Below, piece after piece: positions 10,848 to 19,970 of a stretch of 64,000 bases of DNA. Source of the DNA: Syntrophomonadaceae bacterium (GTDB taxonomy: Bacteria > Bacillota > Syntrophomonadia > Syntrophomonadales > Syntrophomonadaceae); NCBI GenBank assembly GCA_012729835.1, contig JAAYCK010000108.1:62001-126000 (forward strand). Direction: 5' to 3'. The notes below the pieces were generated by a model. The model saw nothing but the letters and a program-made list of their open reading frames with translations. It had not been told where the DNA came from and made no database searches. Positions within the stretch are counted from its first letter, which is position 1, and every line of letters starts with the position of its first letter. The position numbers and the translations under genes are program-made.

Positions 10848-11702
10848 ATGGCACTAGTAGCAGTACATGAACTACTTAAAAAGGCAGATCAGGAGGATTA
10901 CGCGGTCGGAGCATTCAATGCCAATAATATGGAGATCATTCAGGCGATCGTTATGGCGGCTGAAATGGAGAATTCTCCGGTTATTATGCAGGCCAGTCAG
11001 GGCGCCATCACCTATGCCGGATTGGACTATATTACCGGCATCGTCAGGATAGCAGCCAGGAACAGCAAGGTTCCGGTAGCTCTGCATCTGGACCATGGAA
11101 CCGATTTCGATCAGGTGGTGCGCTGTTTTCGGAGTGGTTTTTCTTCGGTCATGTATGATGGATCTAAATTGACGCTGGAAGACAATATCGCCATTACTAA
11201 CCGAGTTTTGGAAATGGCTCGTCCGGTAGGAGTATCGGTAGAAGCGGAACTCGGCAAGATAGGTGGTACGGAAGATCATGTCACCGTAAGTGAGAAAGAA
11301 GCTATGTTCACTGATCCGGAGGAAGCTCGTTACTTTGTGGAAAAAACCGGGGTGGACAGCCTGGCTATAGCCATAGGAACCGCCCATGGACAGTACCAGG
11401 GGGAGCCGAAACTTGATTTTGATAGGCTGAAGATTATTCGGGAATTGACAGGAATTCCAATTGTGCTGCATGGGTCTTCCGGGGTGCCGGACGAAGCCGT
11501 ACGTCATGCCATAGAACTTGGTGTTCGCAAGGTAAACATCGATACCAACATCAGGGAGGCGTTCGTGGCAACCATGCGCAAGGTTATTGCGGAAAAACCC
11601 GATGAGATCGATCCCCGCAAGATATTGGGCCCGGCCCGGGAAGCGATGATAGAAATGATTCGTGATAAGATCCGCGTATTCGGCAGCAGCGGCAAAGCAT
11701 AA
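10848..11702 (+). CDS. fba: Class II fructose-bisphosphate aldolase
   Basis: Zn-dependent aldolase that joins or splits fructose-1,6-bisphosphate in glycolysis and gluconeogenesis. Visible residues are [10 protein letters not shown] near the N-terminus, the catalytic and zinc site ALHLDHGTD (Asp and His) near residue 80, EAELGKIGG, the zinc-ligand histidine in IGTAHGQY, and the HGSSG and NIDTNIR phosphate-binding segments. At 284 residues it matches the short class II Bacillus FbaA type. ATG 10848 follows GGAGTG. It forms a gluconeogenic cluster with the transaldolase and glpX genes downstream. Confidence 0.97.
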   Translation: MALVAVHELLKKADQEDYAVGAFNANNMEIIQAIVMAAEMENSPVIMQASQGAITYAGLDYITGIVRIAARNSKVPVALHLDHGTDFDQVVRCFRSGFSSVMYDGSKLTLEDNIAITNRVLEMARPVGVSVEAELGKIGGTEDHVTVSEKEAMFTDPEEARYFVEKTGVDSLAIAIGTAHGQYQGEPKLDFDRLKIIRELTGIPIVLHGSSGVPDEAVRHAIELGVRKVNIDTNIREAFVATMRKVIAEKPDEIDPRKILGPAREAMIEMIRDKIRVFGSSGKA

Positions 11703-11716
11703 AAGGGGGTTCTTTT

Positions 11717-12355
11717 TTGCGCATTTTTATTGACTCTGCTAATATAGAAGAGATCAAGGAGATCCATAGTATGGGTTTCCTTGATGGTGTGACTACCAAT
11801 CCCAGTTTAGTAGCCAAGGAGCATCGGGATTATCATCAGGTGATTAAGGAGATCTGTAGTCTGGTCGACGGTCCTATTAGCGCCGAGGTGATCGGATTGG
11901 ATTATCAGTCGATGGTAAGCGAAGGCGAGGAACTGGCCCGCTTGCATCATAATGTTGTGGTCAAGATTCCCCTGACTGAGGATGGCCTGCGCGCGATCAA
12001 GACGCTGAGGGAAAAAGGCATCACCACTAATGCTACGCTGGTGTTTTCCGCCAATCAGGCCTTATTAGCAGCCCGAGCGGGAGCCGGATTTGTCAGTCCT
12101 TTCATCGGCCGGGTAGATGATACCGGTAACGATGGCCTAACCTTGTTGAACGACATAATCACGATTTTTGACCAGTATGCCATGCCGACCGAGGTAATCG
12201 CGGCCAGTATACGCCATCCTATGCACGTAGTGGAATCGGCTAAAATAGGCTCTCATATAGCCACGATACCCTATGCAGTGATAAAACAGATGGTAAAACA
12301 CCCCCTTACCGACGCCGGCATAGAAAAATTTTTGAAAGATTGGCAACAGAGATAA
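11717..12355 (+). CDS. tal: Small transaldolase / fructose-6-phosphate aldolase-type protein
   Basis: 212-residue class I aldolase of the TalC/MipB group, which act as transaldolase or fructose-6-phosphate aldolase. The N-terminus [16 protein letters not shown] and the Schiff-base lysine in [12 protein letters not shown] near residue 83 are diagnostic, with [11 protein letters not shown] as the phosphate-side loop. It would supply the non-oxidative pentose phosphate route. The start is TTG after GGGGG. It lies 14 bases after fba, as Bacillus ywjH follows fbaA. Whether it is transaldolase or F6P aldolase cannot be decided by eye. Confidence 0.92.
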   Translation: MRIFIDSANIEEIKEIHSMGFLDGVTTNPSLVAKEHRDYHQVIKEICSLVDGPISAEVIGLDYQSMVSEGEELARLHHNVVVKIPLTEDGLRAIKTLREKGITTNATLVFSANQALLAARAGAGFVSPFIGRVDDTGNDGLTLLNDIITIFDQYAMPTEVIAASIRHPMHVVESAKIGSHIATIPYAVIKQMVKHPLTDAGIEKFLKDWQQR

Positions 12356-12366
12356 AGGAACCCAAA

Positions 12367-12589
12367 AGTTAATTTTAATTCTTAATTTTGAATTATAAAT
12401 TATTGAGGAATTGCACTGCATTTCAATATTATATTCATGCGTTTCATGTATTTGCTGGTGATTCAGCACAAATTGATCTTGTATTCAAATCTACTAACAG
12501 ATGGTTATGCCAATTGGTAAATTGAGCTGAAACGCGTTGCGTTTCTACATCAATTGAAAATTAAGAATTCTAAATTCAAAATTTAATCA
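12367..12589. repeat. AT-rich palindromic element, copy 1
   Basis: About 223 bases bounded by AT-rich arms (left TTAATTTTAATTCTTAATTT, right TTAAGAATTCTAAATTC) with a core hairpin GAAACGC-GTT-GCGTTTC at 12530-12546. The same architecture occurs five more times in this window. It separates the transaldolase gene from glpX and has no coding capacity. Confidence 0.7.
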
Positions 12590-12655
12590 TCTGTACGTAG
12601 CACTATGGGTGCTGTAAGGTTGCTGTGTTGAATTCTCCTTTAGGAGGGTTTGGTT

Positions 12656-13651
12656 TTGGAGAGGGAATTGGCTCTGGAGTTTGCCCGGGTTACGGAAGCC
12701 GCAGCCCTGGCCTCTGCTCGTTGGGTGGGCAGAGGGGATAAAGAAGCTGCTGATGATGCAGCGGTAACCGCTATGCGAGTTATGTTTGACACCGTGTCTG
12801 TCAATGGGCTGGTGGTTATCGGTGAAGGAGAAATGGATGAGGCCCCCATGCTCTATATAGGGGAAAAGGTGGGCATAGGGGTGCCGCCTGCGGTTGATAT
12901 AGCAGTTGATCCGCTGGAAGGGACCAATATCGTTGCGAAAGGACTGACTGGAGCAATCGCGGTCTTGGCCGCTGCTCCGCGTGGGTCTCTCCTGCATGCC
13001 CCTGATATGTATATGGATAAGATAGCTGTCGGAGCGGAATGCAAAGGCCGGGTGCATCTGGAGGCCACCGTGAAAGAGAATCTCAGAGAGGTATCCCGGG
13101 CACTCGATAAATTGATGAGCGAGATAACTGTGGTCATCTTGGATCGTCCCCGCCATCAAGGCATAATTGAAGAGGTACGCCGGGTAGGGGCCCGAATCAA
13201 GCTTATTACTGACGGAGACGTCTCGCCCGGAGTCGCGGCGGCTTATGATGATTCCGGGGTAGATATTCTGATGGGTATTGGTGGAGCCCCAGAGGGAGTT
13301 ATAACTGCCGCTGCCCTGAAGTGCCTGGGTGGTGATTTTCAAGGCCGACTGGTACCGGAGGGTGATGAAGCTCCCGATGAGATCCGGCGCTGTCATGATA
13401 TGGGCATAACCGATGTGAATAAGGTATTTTCCCTGGATGAGTTAGTCAAATCTGACGATGTCATATTTGTAGCTACCGGCATCACCGATTCGTTTTTGTT
13501 AAAAGGCGTTCGCTATCATAAACGCCGCGCGATTACGGAGACTCTAGTAATGCGCAGCACATCAGGAACTATCAGGCATATTGAAGCCACTCATCATCTC
13601 GACAAAAAACCTTTGTTTAAAAACTCGCTTATTCAAAAGATAATGGAATAA
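12656..13651 (+). CDS. glpX: Class II fructose-1,6-bisphosphatase GlpX
   Basis: Removes the C1 phosphate of fructose-1,6-bisphosphate, the committed gluconeogenic step. Seen in sequence: RVTEAAALASARWVGRGDK, the metal site GEGEMDEAPML, DPLEGT (Li-sensitive phosphatase motif) near residue 85, and the C-terminal MRSTSGTIR. The length of 331 residues is normal. TTG 12656 is 8 bases from AGGAGG and gives the family start MERELALEF; a TTG 6 bases earlier is too close to the site. It belongs with fba and the transaldolase gene in function, though a repeat element separates them. Confidence 0.96.
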   Translation: MERELALEFARVTEAAALASARWVGRGDKEAADDAAVTAMRVMFDTVSVNGLVVIGEGEMDEAPMLYIGEKVGIGVPPAVDIAVDPLEGTNIVAKGLTGAIAVLAAAPRGSLLHAPDMYMDKIAVGAECKGRVHLEATVKENLREVSRALDKLMSEITVVILDRPRHQGIIEEVRRVGARIKLITDGDVSPGVAAAYDDSGVDILMGIGGAPEGVITAAALKCLGGDFQGRLVPEGDEAPDEIRRCHDMGITDVNKVFSLDELVKSDDVIFVATGITDSFLLKGVRYHKRRAITETLVMRSTSGTIRHIEATHHLDKKPLFKNSLIQKIME

Positions 13652-14000
13652 TGGCTAGTTATTTTAATTTATGCTAGTTTAAATAGTCATTTATAAGGTA
13701 TAATAAATTATCAATAGCATTTCTTTCTGGGTGCATTTCGTTTTATACACCGTTAGAGTTCTCCCTGAAGAATTTAAAATGCGTTTTATATTATTATGAA
13801 GTTGCCCGCGACAAACCGCGCATCGGCAATTCTCCGTATCGCATACCAGTCTGATAATCGCCTTCGATTGTTTTATAAACTGTGGCAACTCCGGCTGTGT
13901 ATAGACAACGAAGGTGTATTCAGTCCGCTTATTCATTTATTAGCCTGTAGCCCGACGAGAACGGGAGATTATATTTAAAAGTACCGAAAGGAGGCCAGCA
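13652..14000. other. Long gap before rho, no gene seen
   Basis: About 350 bases with no supported gene. Short open frames exist on both strands but have no ribosome site or recognisable product. The 5' half is AT-rich with a GCTAGTTAT/GCTAGTTTA direct repeat near 13654-13680. The 3' half is the likely long leader of rho; Rho genes are often controlled by attenuation in such leaders, but no specific structure was assigned. Confidence 0.4.
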
Positions 14001-15299
14001 GTGAATATCAATATTGCCGAATTGGACAACAAAACCATGCTCGAATTATACAGTGTCGCCCGGGACCTAAATCTGGCCGGCTATTCCAAGTTGCGTAAAA
14101 AGGAACTAATCTTTGAAATCACCAAGGCACTGACTCATTCCGATGAGTTGATGCAGGCCAGCGGCGTTTTGGAGATCATGCAGGACGGTTACGGATTCTT
14201 ACGCCCATTTGCCTATGTTCCAAGTCAGGATGACATCTATGTTTCTCCTTCCCAGATCAGAAAATTTGAACTGCGTACGGGGGACCGGGTAGGAGGGCAG
14301 GTAAGACCACCTAAAGATAACGAACGGTTTTTTGCACTTTTGAAGGTACAGGATGTAAACGGATTTCCTCCAGAGGAATCGGTCAAACGCATTCACTTTG
14401 ATGCCTTGACCCCGCTTTATCCCAGGCAAAGACTGTCACTGGAGACTACCTCACAGGAACTGCCCACCCGAATCATCGATCTGATGGCTCCTATTGGCAA
14501 AGGCCAGCGCGGCCTTATCGTTTCTCCCCCCAAGGCGGGTAAAACCATATTATTGCAGAGGATTGCCCAGGGAATAACCGCCAATCATCCCGAAGTCGAA
14601 CTTATCATCCTGCTGGTCGATGAGAGACCGGAGGAAGTAACGGATATGCAGCGATCGACCCAGGCGGAGGTAGTGGCTTCGACCTTTGATGAGCCACCGG
14701 AAAACCACGTCAAGGTAACCGACATGGTTCTGGAGCGTGCTAAGAGATTAGTTGAACATAAACGCGATGTTGTGATACTCATGGACAGCCTGACCAGGCT
14801 GGCGCGTGCGCACAATCTGGTGGTTCCCCCCAGCGGACGGACCCTGTCCGGCGGTATTGATCCTGCTTCATTAGACAAACCCAAGCGCTTTTTTGGAGCT
14901 GCCCGCAATATTGAAGAGGGGGGCAGCTTGACTATCATTGCCACTGCATTAGTTGAAACTGGATCGCGCATGGATGATGTAATATTTGAAGAATTCAAGG
15001 GCCGCGGCAATATGGAGTTGGTACTGGACCGCAAGCTGGCGGAAAGAAGGATATTCCCCGCTATAGACCTGAAACGTTCCAGTACCCGTAAGGAAGAGCT
15101 GTTGCTCAACAAGGATGAATTAGAACTTAATTGGATAATTCGCAACCGGGTCAGTGAATTCAATCCAGTAGATAGTATGCAGTTGATATTGGAGACCTTC
15201 AAGAAAACTGGAAGCAATAAGGACTTGCTGAGAGCCGCTCCGGTAGTTTTCGGCAATGACAGACGGGAATATGCCCGCAATGGTTATGACCGTAGTTAG
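14001..15299 (+). CDS. rho: Transcription termination factor Rho
   Basis: Hexameric RNA helicase that terminates transcription. Domains in order: N-terminal Rho-N helix region (residues 1-50), the cold-shock-like RNA-binding domain containing GYGFLR near residue 58, then the RecA-like ATPase with Walker [10 protein letters not shown] near residue 175, Walker [17 protein letters not shown] near residue 255, and the Q/R loops downstream. The length of 432 residues is normal and there is no large acidic insertion. The GTG start follows AAAGGAGG. It is monocistronic, with a strong terminator 35 bases downstream; rpmE, its neighbour in Bacillus, is 12 kb away here. Confidence 0.98.
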   Translation: MNINIAELDNKTMLELYSVARDLNLAGYSKLRKKELIFEITKALTHSDELMQASGVLEIMQDGYGFLRPFAYVPSQDDIYVSPSQIRKFELRTGDRVGGQVRPPKDNERFFALLKVQDVNGFPPEESVKRIHFDALTPLYPRQRLSLETTSQELPTRIIDLMAPIGKGQRGLIVSPPKAGKTILLQRIAQGITANHPEVELIILLVDERPEEVTDMQRSTQAEVVASTFDEPPENHVKVTDMVLERAKRLVEHKRDVVILMDSLTRLARAHNLVVPPSGRTLSGGIDPASLDKPKRFFGAARNIEEGGSLTIIATALVETGSRMDDVIFEEFKGRGNMELVLDRKLAERRIFPAIDLKRSSTRKEELLLNKDELELNWIIRNRVSEFNPVDSMQLILETFKKTGSNKDLLRAAPVVFGNDRREYARNGYDRS

Positions 15300-15332
15300 C
15301 AGCTAACCTGAATAAGAATACAAAATTTGGTT

Positions 15333-15364
15333 AAAATAAAGGGCAAGGAGCCCTTTATTTTTTT
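15333..15364 (+). terminator. Rho-independent terminator after rho
   Basis: AAATAAAGGGC pairs perfectly with GCCCTTTATTT around a 5-base loop and runs into a tract of T. Confidence 0.92.
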
Positions 15365-15528
15365 GCATATCGCAGTTAGGGTTCCTAAAATGACCCCACA
15401 GGGTCAAATTCAGTGAAAAGCAGAACATCAGGGTATCTCGCTATTTAGCATTTCTACCCGGTGTTTTTTTTCACAGAAGGAAAAAGAGGTGAATATCTAC
15501 GAGAAGGAAACCGATATGCCTGGTTATC

Positions 15529-16347
15529 ATGGTTGCTTTTTTAATAATCACGACTTGCAACCAGGCTGGGGCTGCGCTGTCCAACGAGGATTTTGCACCA
15601 CGACAGCAAGCGCTGAGAACATCGGCCAATCAAGCAACTGTCTACGTTGTCGAAGAAGGGGACAGCCTTTGGGCAATTGCCCAAAGATATCACACGAATG
15701 TAGATGTTCTTATGGCGGCAAATAATCTGAGCGAGAACAGCCTGCTGAGCATCGGCCGGGAAATAACTGTTCCCAACAGCCGTAATAAAATCCATCGCAT
15801 CGCGGCCGGTGAAACCATGTGGGATATTGCCTGCCTGGAGGGAGTAAGCGTAGAACAGATCCAGGAATTGAACCCGGGGGTAAAACCTAACCGCCTGCGC
15901 ATAGGCCAAACCTTAACGCTTCCGCCCAGCAATTCCCAGAAGAAACTTCCGGTGAATGTGAGTTCGCGCGGGGTAGCACGGCTCATCTTAAACTGGCCGC
16001 TGCTTGGGAAAATAACTTCCTATTTCGGTTGGCGTCAGAGCGCCTACCATTATGGGCTGGATATTGCAGGTGAGACTGGTGATCCCATCCTGGCTGCTGC
16101 CGGCGGGGTAGTGTCTTTTCGTGGCTGGAAAGGCAATTATGGCCGGGCGGTGATCTTAGACCATCCTGATGGCCGGCAAACCTTGTATGGACATATGCAG
16201 CGCATCCTGGTCGATACTGGCGAACAGGTGGAGCGAGGTGAAACTATAGGCCAGGTAGGCAGTACCGGTCGTTCTACCGGCCCCCACTTGCACTTTGAGA
16301 TACGCCAGGATGGTACCTGTATGAACCCGCTGAATTATCTGAGGTAA
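15529..16347 (+). CDS. Exported LysM-LysM-M23 peptidoglycan endopeptidase
   Basis: Cell-wall hydrolase predicted to cut peptide cross-links. After a short signal sequence (MVAFLIITTCNQAGA) come two LysM domains (residues about 38-84 and 88-132) that bind glycan, then an M23 domain with ligands HYGLD, YGHM and HLHFE. LysM plus M23 proteins act in growth, division or spore formation. The start is doubtful: ATG 15529 gives a thin signal peptide and has no close ribosome site; upstream in the same frame only CTG 15520 is available, after AGAAGGA. The gene stands alone between two terminators, in a region that has been inserted between rho and rpmE relative to Bacillus. Confidence 0.9.
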   Translation: MVAFLIITTCNQAGAALSNEDFAPRQQALRTSANQATVYVVEEGDSLWAIAQRYHTNVDVLMAANNLSENSLLSIGREITVPNSRNKIHRIAAGETMWDIACLEGVSVEQIQELNPGVKPNRLRIGQTLTLPPSNSQKKLPVNVSSRGVARLILNWPLLGKITSYFGWRQSAYHYGLDIAGETGDPILAAAGGVVSFRGWKGNYGRAVILDHPDGRQTLYGHMQRILVDTGEQVERGETIGQVGSTGRSTGPHLHFEIRQDGTCMNPLNYLR

Positions 16348-16361
16348 ACAGATATGAAACA

Positions 16362-16383
16362 GCCCCCTTCGGGGGGTTTTTTT
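16362..16383 (+). terminator. Rho-independent terminator after the M23 peptidase gene
   Basis: CCCCC-TTCG-GGGGG hairpin with a stable TTCG tetraloop followed by seven T, 15 bases after the stop codon. Confidence 0.92.
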
Positions 16384-16426
16384 CTGGGCAAATTTACGGT
16401 AGGCTTATGAAAGCAGTGGAGGTGAG

Positions 16427-17692
16427 ATGGTGTTGTTAAGCTTGTATGCCAACCATCGTGGGGAAGTATTGGAACATCCCGATTTTTATATGCTGGGGCG
16501 CAGTGGTTATCACTGGATGGTTCCGGAAAAACATGAGATGATGCCTTTGCCCAAGGGAGCATCGCTGGTTTCGATACCGGGAAATATACCGGCGGGTCTT
16601 GACCACAATGATCAGGTGACCGGTATCGAATATGATCCGCTCTCGCCGGGTCAGCCGATCTCGGCAGTAGCCGCTCTGCTGCCCCAGGGCTTTACCCGTA
16701 CCCTGCTGCCAGCCTGTGTAAGCAAGGACAATGCTGAACTTCCCCTGCTGGGTTATGCGGCGGTAGGTTTCAAGAACGGCAAGATATATGTGGCGGCAGT
16801 TCAAACTGATGATCATAAAAAATGGCATCCGGTTAATTACCATACCGAAGGACTTCCCGCCCGCATAAATAAGATGCTGAAAAGGTTTCCTGAGAATCGG
16901 ATTTACCGGCAGCTGGCCAACTGTTCCCTGTGCTATGGCTGTTTTACGGCTCAAAACATATTCTATCAACGCTGGGAAGGGGGCATCCCCAGTATGACCA
17001 AATGCAATGCAGAATGTCTGGGTTGTATTTCAGAGAGCCACAGTGAGGTGGTTTCTGCCCAGGAACGTATAAGTTTTATTCCTTCAGCAGAAGAGATTGC
17101 CCAGGTTGGTATGGAGCATTTAAAGAATGCACGAGATGCTATCATTAGTTTTGGCCAGGGCTGTGAAGGAGAACCATCTCTCAACGCTAAAAACTTATCG
17201 GCCGCTGTCAAAGATATTCGTTGTGAAACCGGCCAGGGGACCATCAACATAAATACCAATGCGGGATATACAGAAGGTATCAAACAGCTGTGTGATGCGG
17301 GATTGGATTCCATGCGGGTCACTCTGTTTTCATGCAATGAGGCCAATTACATAAGTTATCATCGACCGCAGGGGTATGAATTATCCGATGTCATTGATTC
17401 TATAGAGTATGCCCGGGATCAGGGGGTTTACGTCTCACTTAATCTGCTGGCTTTCCCCGGCTTTACAGACCGGGAGGAGGAAGCCTGTGCGTTGTTGGAT
17501 TTCATAAGAAAAAACCGGGTAAATATGATCCAATTCCGTAATCTGAATATAGATCCGGATCGCCTGCTAAGGCATGTATCTGCTGGGGGCGAAGCCTTGG
17601 GAATGGTAAATCTTCTGGCATTGTTGCAAGAGGAAATGCCGGAAGTAAACCTGGCTTCTTATAGTCATACCGTAAAAAGAGGAATATCTTAA
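16427..17692 (+). CDS. Radical SAM protein of unknown function with a second cysteine cluster
   Basis: 421 residues. The radical SAM site is CNAECLGC (C193, C197, C200; CX3CX2C), followed by a GQGCEGEPS glycine-rich SAM-binding segment near residue 245. Just ahead lies CSLCYGC (C166, C169, C172), which could hold an auxiliary cluster or zinc. Residues 1-160 form a distinct N-terminal region without a fold I recognise (it contains LLPQGFTRTLLPACV). Compared with most family members the core begins unusually late in the chain. ATG 16427 is preceded by GGAGGTGAG. A 150-base gap leads to the YhaM-like gene. The substrate is unknown and no precursor peptide is seen nearby. Confidence 0.85.
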   Translation: MVLLSLYANHRGEVLEHPDFYMLGRSGYHWMVPEKHEMMPLPKGASLVSIPGNIPAGLDHNDQVTGIEYDPLSPGQPISAVAALLPQGFTRTLLPACVSKDNAELPLLGYAAVGFKNGKIYVAAVQTDDHKKWHPVNYHTEGLPARINKMLKRFPENRIYRQLANCSLCYGCFTAQNIFYQRWEGGIPSMTKCNAECLGCISESHSEVVSAQERISFIPSAEEIAQVGMEHLKNARDAIISFGQGCEGEPSLNAKNLSAAVKDIRCETGQGTININTNAGYTEGIKQLCDAGLDSMRVTLFSCNEANYISYHRPQGYELSDVIDSIEYARDQGVYVSLNLLAFPGFTDREEEACALLDFIRKNRVNMIQFRNLNIDPDRLLRHVSAGGEALGMVNLLALLQEEMPEVNLASYSHTVKRGIS

Positions 17693-17842
17693 GCAATCCA
17701 TGCTGTTACCGGCGATAATAAAAATGGTATTAGGCATCGTGAAGGCGCCAACTTGTTATTGCCAGCATACAATGGACCTGCATGGTATAGTAATATAAGT
17801 GATATTGACCTGCAAAAAGCTTTTCACCGGGGAGGAATAGTT

Positions 17843-18838
17843 TTGGATAAGAAGGGACCCTATACAGTTGCGCAAATGAAGGCTTTACCGGCCGGCAGTC
17901 AGGGTTGGGGCAAGTTTCTGGTGTTGGAGAAAACCCAGCGTCGCATCAAAGACGGCCGCGAGGTTATTAATCTGAAAATAGGTGATGCGGGTGGAGAAAT
18001 CGATTCCGTAGTCTGGGATAACTGCCAGGTGGCGGGTCAACTGGAGATCGGCGCGGTGGTAGGGGTACTGGGGAATCTGGGATCTTATAACAACCGCCTG
18101 CAGCTTACAGCCACGCGTATCAAGGTATTGGAAGAAGACCCGGCCCAATATATGCAAGGCCCGGCTATCTCCCTGGAGACACTCAAGGAAGATTTTCGCC
18201 GGCTACTGGTTTCAGTAAGTGATCCCTGGATGCAAGACCTGTTGAGCAGAATATTCGCGCCGGACCTGCTGGACCGTTTCTTCAGAGCGCCAGCCGCCCG
18301 TAAGATACACCACAATTATGGGGGCGGACTGCTGGAACACACCCTCAGTGTAGCCAACAATTGCCTGGACATGGCGGAAAACTACCCGTCATTGAACCGG
18401 GATATGTTAGTTACCGGAGCTATTTTACATGATATAGGGAAAATCTACGAATACGAGATGAAGCCATCTCCCCGTTATACTACGGAAGGCAGGATGATGG
18501 GACATATTGTGCTGGGAGCCGAGTTGGTAGGCGAGCATATCCGGAGCATGCGCGCAGAAGGTCTGGCTTTTCCCGTAGAATTAGAATGGATGATCAGGCA
18601 TCTTATCCTGGCCCATCATGGCAGTCTGGAATTTGGTTCGCCGGTACTCCCGCTGTTTCCAGAAGCTTTTGTCCTGTATATGATGGATAATCTTGATGCT
18701 AAGCTCTTCGTTTATAAAAACAAGATCGATGAAAATGACGGTGATGATGAGTTCTTCACCAACTATGATAACTTCCACGGACAGTACTTTTTTACCTATA
18801 GATATCCCGGGGAGGCTGGAACCACTGACGAAGAATGA
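17843..18838 (+). CDS. yhaM: YhaM-type 3'-5' exoribonuclease (OB fold plus HD domain)
   Basis: 331 residues. An N-terminal OB-fold nucleic-acid binding domain (residues about 15-105, KFLVLEKTQRRIKDGREV onward) is followed by an HD phosphohydrolase domain with LLEHTLSVANNC and ILHDIGKIYEYE, the H...HD metal site. This layout is that of Bacillus YhaM, a Mn-dependent 3'-5' exonuclease acting on RNA and single-stranded DNA. TTG 17843 lies 6 bases after GGGGAGGAA and is the best start; a TTG 90 bases upstream has no site. The gene overlaps the next one by 14 bases. Confidence 0.88.
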   Translation: MDKKGPYTVAQMKALPAGSQGWGKFLVLEKTQRRIKDGREVINLKIGDAGGEIDSVVWDNCQVAGQLEIGAVVGVLGNLGSYNNRLQLTATRIKVLEEDPAQYMQGPAISLETLKEDFRRLLVSVSDPWMQDLLSRIFAPDLLDRFFRAPAARKIHHNYGGGLLEHTLSVANNCLDMAENYPSLNRDMLVTGAILHDIGKIYEYEMKPSPRYTTEGRMMGHIVLGAELVGEHIRSMRAEGLAFPVELEWMIRHLILAHHGSLEFGSPVLPLFPEAFVLYMMDNLDAKLFVYKNKIDENDGDDEFFTNYDNFHGQYFFTYRYPGEAGTTDEE

Positions 18839-19970
18839 TTGGGACGCTGAAGTCGATATTGTAATAATCGGGGCGGGAGTGATCGGCCTGGCCATAGCCA
18901 GTGAGCTGTCCGCCGCTTATCCTGAGCTCAGCATGGTCCTGCTGGAGAAGAATGATAATTATGGGCAGGAAACCTCCAGTCGCAGCAGCGAGGTGATCCA
19001 TGCCGGGATCTACTATCCGGAAACCAGTCTAAAGGGCAGGTTATGCCGCCAGGGCAATCGTATGCTCTACGAGTACTGTGAACTTAATCAGATCAATTAT
19101 CGCCGTTGCGGCAAGGTGATAATAGCGGTTGACGAGAACGAGATACATCAACTGGAGCGGGTGTTTGTTCAGGGACAGACCAATGGAGTTGTGTTGGAGT
19201 GGCTTACACCGACCCAGGTACAGAAGCGAGTTCCCGGGGTAAAAGCTGCCGCAGGCGTCTGGTCACCTGATACCGGCATAATTGACAGCCATGGTTTGAT
19301 GTATGCTTATTGCCGCCGCGCCCGGGAACAGGGAGTCAGCTTGCTGTTGAAGGCTCCGGTTGTGTCTATTCGTAAGCTTGAGCAGGATTACTTGGTCAAG
19401 CTTCCCGGAGAGTCGATAAAAAGCCGCATAGTAATCAATGCTGCCGGTCTCTACAGTGACCAGGTAGCCGCCATGCCCGCTCTGGATGTGGATGAGTGCG
19501 GATATCGTCTCTATTATTGCCGGGGTGAATACTACCGGCTGCGACCACGCCGTTATTTTGAGCACCTGGTCTATCCTCTGCCGGAGCAAGCCGGATTGGG
19601 CATCCACTTGACCTTTGATCTAAATGGAGGGCAACGCCTGGGCCCGGATTTTTGTTATGTAGATAGGATTGATTATCAGATGGATGATAAGGCCCAAGAG
19701 GAATTTTACCAGTCAGCCCGGCGCTATCTGCCCTGGCTGGAGATTGATGACTTGACCCCTGATTATTGTGGAATACGCCCCAAGCTGCAGGCTCCCGGTG
19801 AGGCCTTTCGGGATTTTATTATTAAAGAAGAATCTGACCGCGGATATGGGGGATTCATTAACCTGATCGGAATGGAATCTCCTGGTTTGACCTCCAGCCT
19901 GGCAGTTGGCAGATACGTGACCGAGCTGGTTAAACAATCATTTATTAGGGAGAATCAAGTTGATGGATAA
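18825..19970 (+). CDS. lhgO: FAD-dependent oxidoreductase, L-2-hydroxyglutarate oxidase-like (LhgO family)
   Basis: DAO-fold flavoenzyme of about 381 residues. DIVIIGAGVIGLAIASEL is the FAD-binding dinucleotide fold at the N-terminus. SSRSSEVIHAGIYYP, LCRQGNRMLYEYC, RRCGKVIIA and INLIGMESPGLTSS are family features of L-2-hydroxyglutarate dehydrogenases/oxidases. The electron acceptor in an anaerobe would not be oxygen. No ATG, GTG or TTG is available between the upstream gene's end and the first beta strand. The only well-placed start is CTG 18825, 9 bases after GGGGAGG, overlapping the yhaM-like gene by 14 bases; ATG codons further upstream would overlap it by more than 100 bases. It overlaps the next gene by 8 bases. 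Confidence 0.85.
   Translation: MTKNDWDAEVDIVIIGAGVIGLAIASELSAAYPELSMVLLEKNDNYGQETSSRSSEVIHAGIYYPETSLKGRLCRQGNRMLYEYCELNQINYRRCGKVIIAVDENEIHQLERVFVQGQTNGVVLEWLTPTQVQKRVPGVKAAAGVWSPDTGIIDSHGLMYAYCRRAREQGVSLLLKAPVVSIRKLEQDYLVKLPGESIKSRIVINAAGLYSDQVAAMPALDVDECGYRLYYCRGEYYRLRPRRYFEHLVYPLPEQAGLGIHLTFDLNGGQRLGPDFCYVDRIDYQMDDKAQEEFYQSARRYLPWLEIDDLTPDYCGIRPKLQAPGEAFRDFIIKEESDRGYGGFINLIGMESPGLTSSLAVGRYVTELVKQSFIRENQVDG

Noticed and set aside
12587-13396. A 269-codon minus-strand frame
   Set aside because: It is antisense to glpX, which has conserved motifs and a ribosome site; the antisense product has no recognisable feature.
13691-13978. Short frames on both strands in the gap before rho
   Set aside because: No ribosome sites, no similarity and strong overlap with each other; the gap is more likely a leader.
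18693-18838. Upstream ATG 18693 as the oxidase start
   Set aside because: It would require 146 bases of overlap with the yhaM-like gene and an N-terminus with no similarity to the family.
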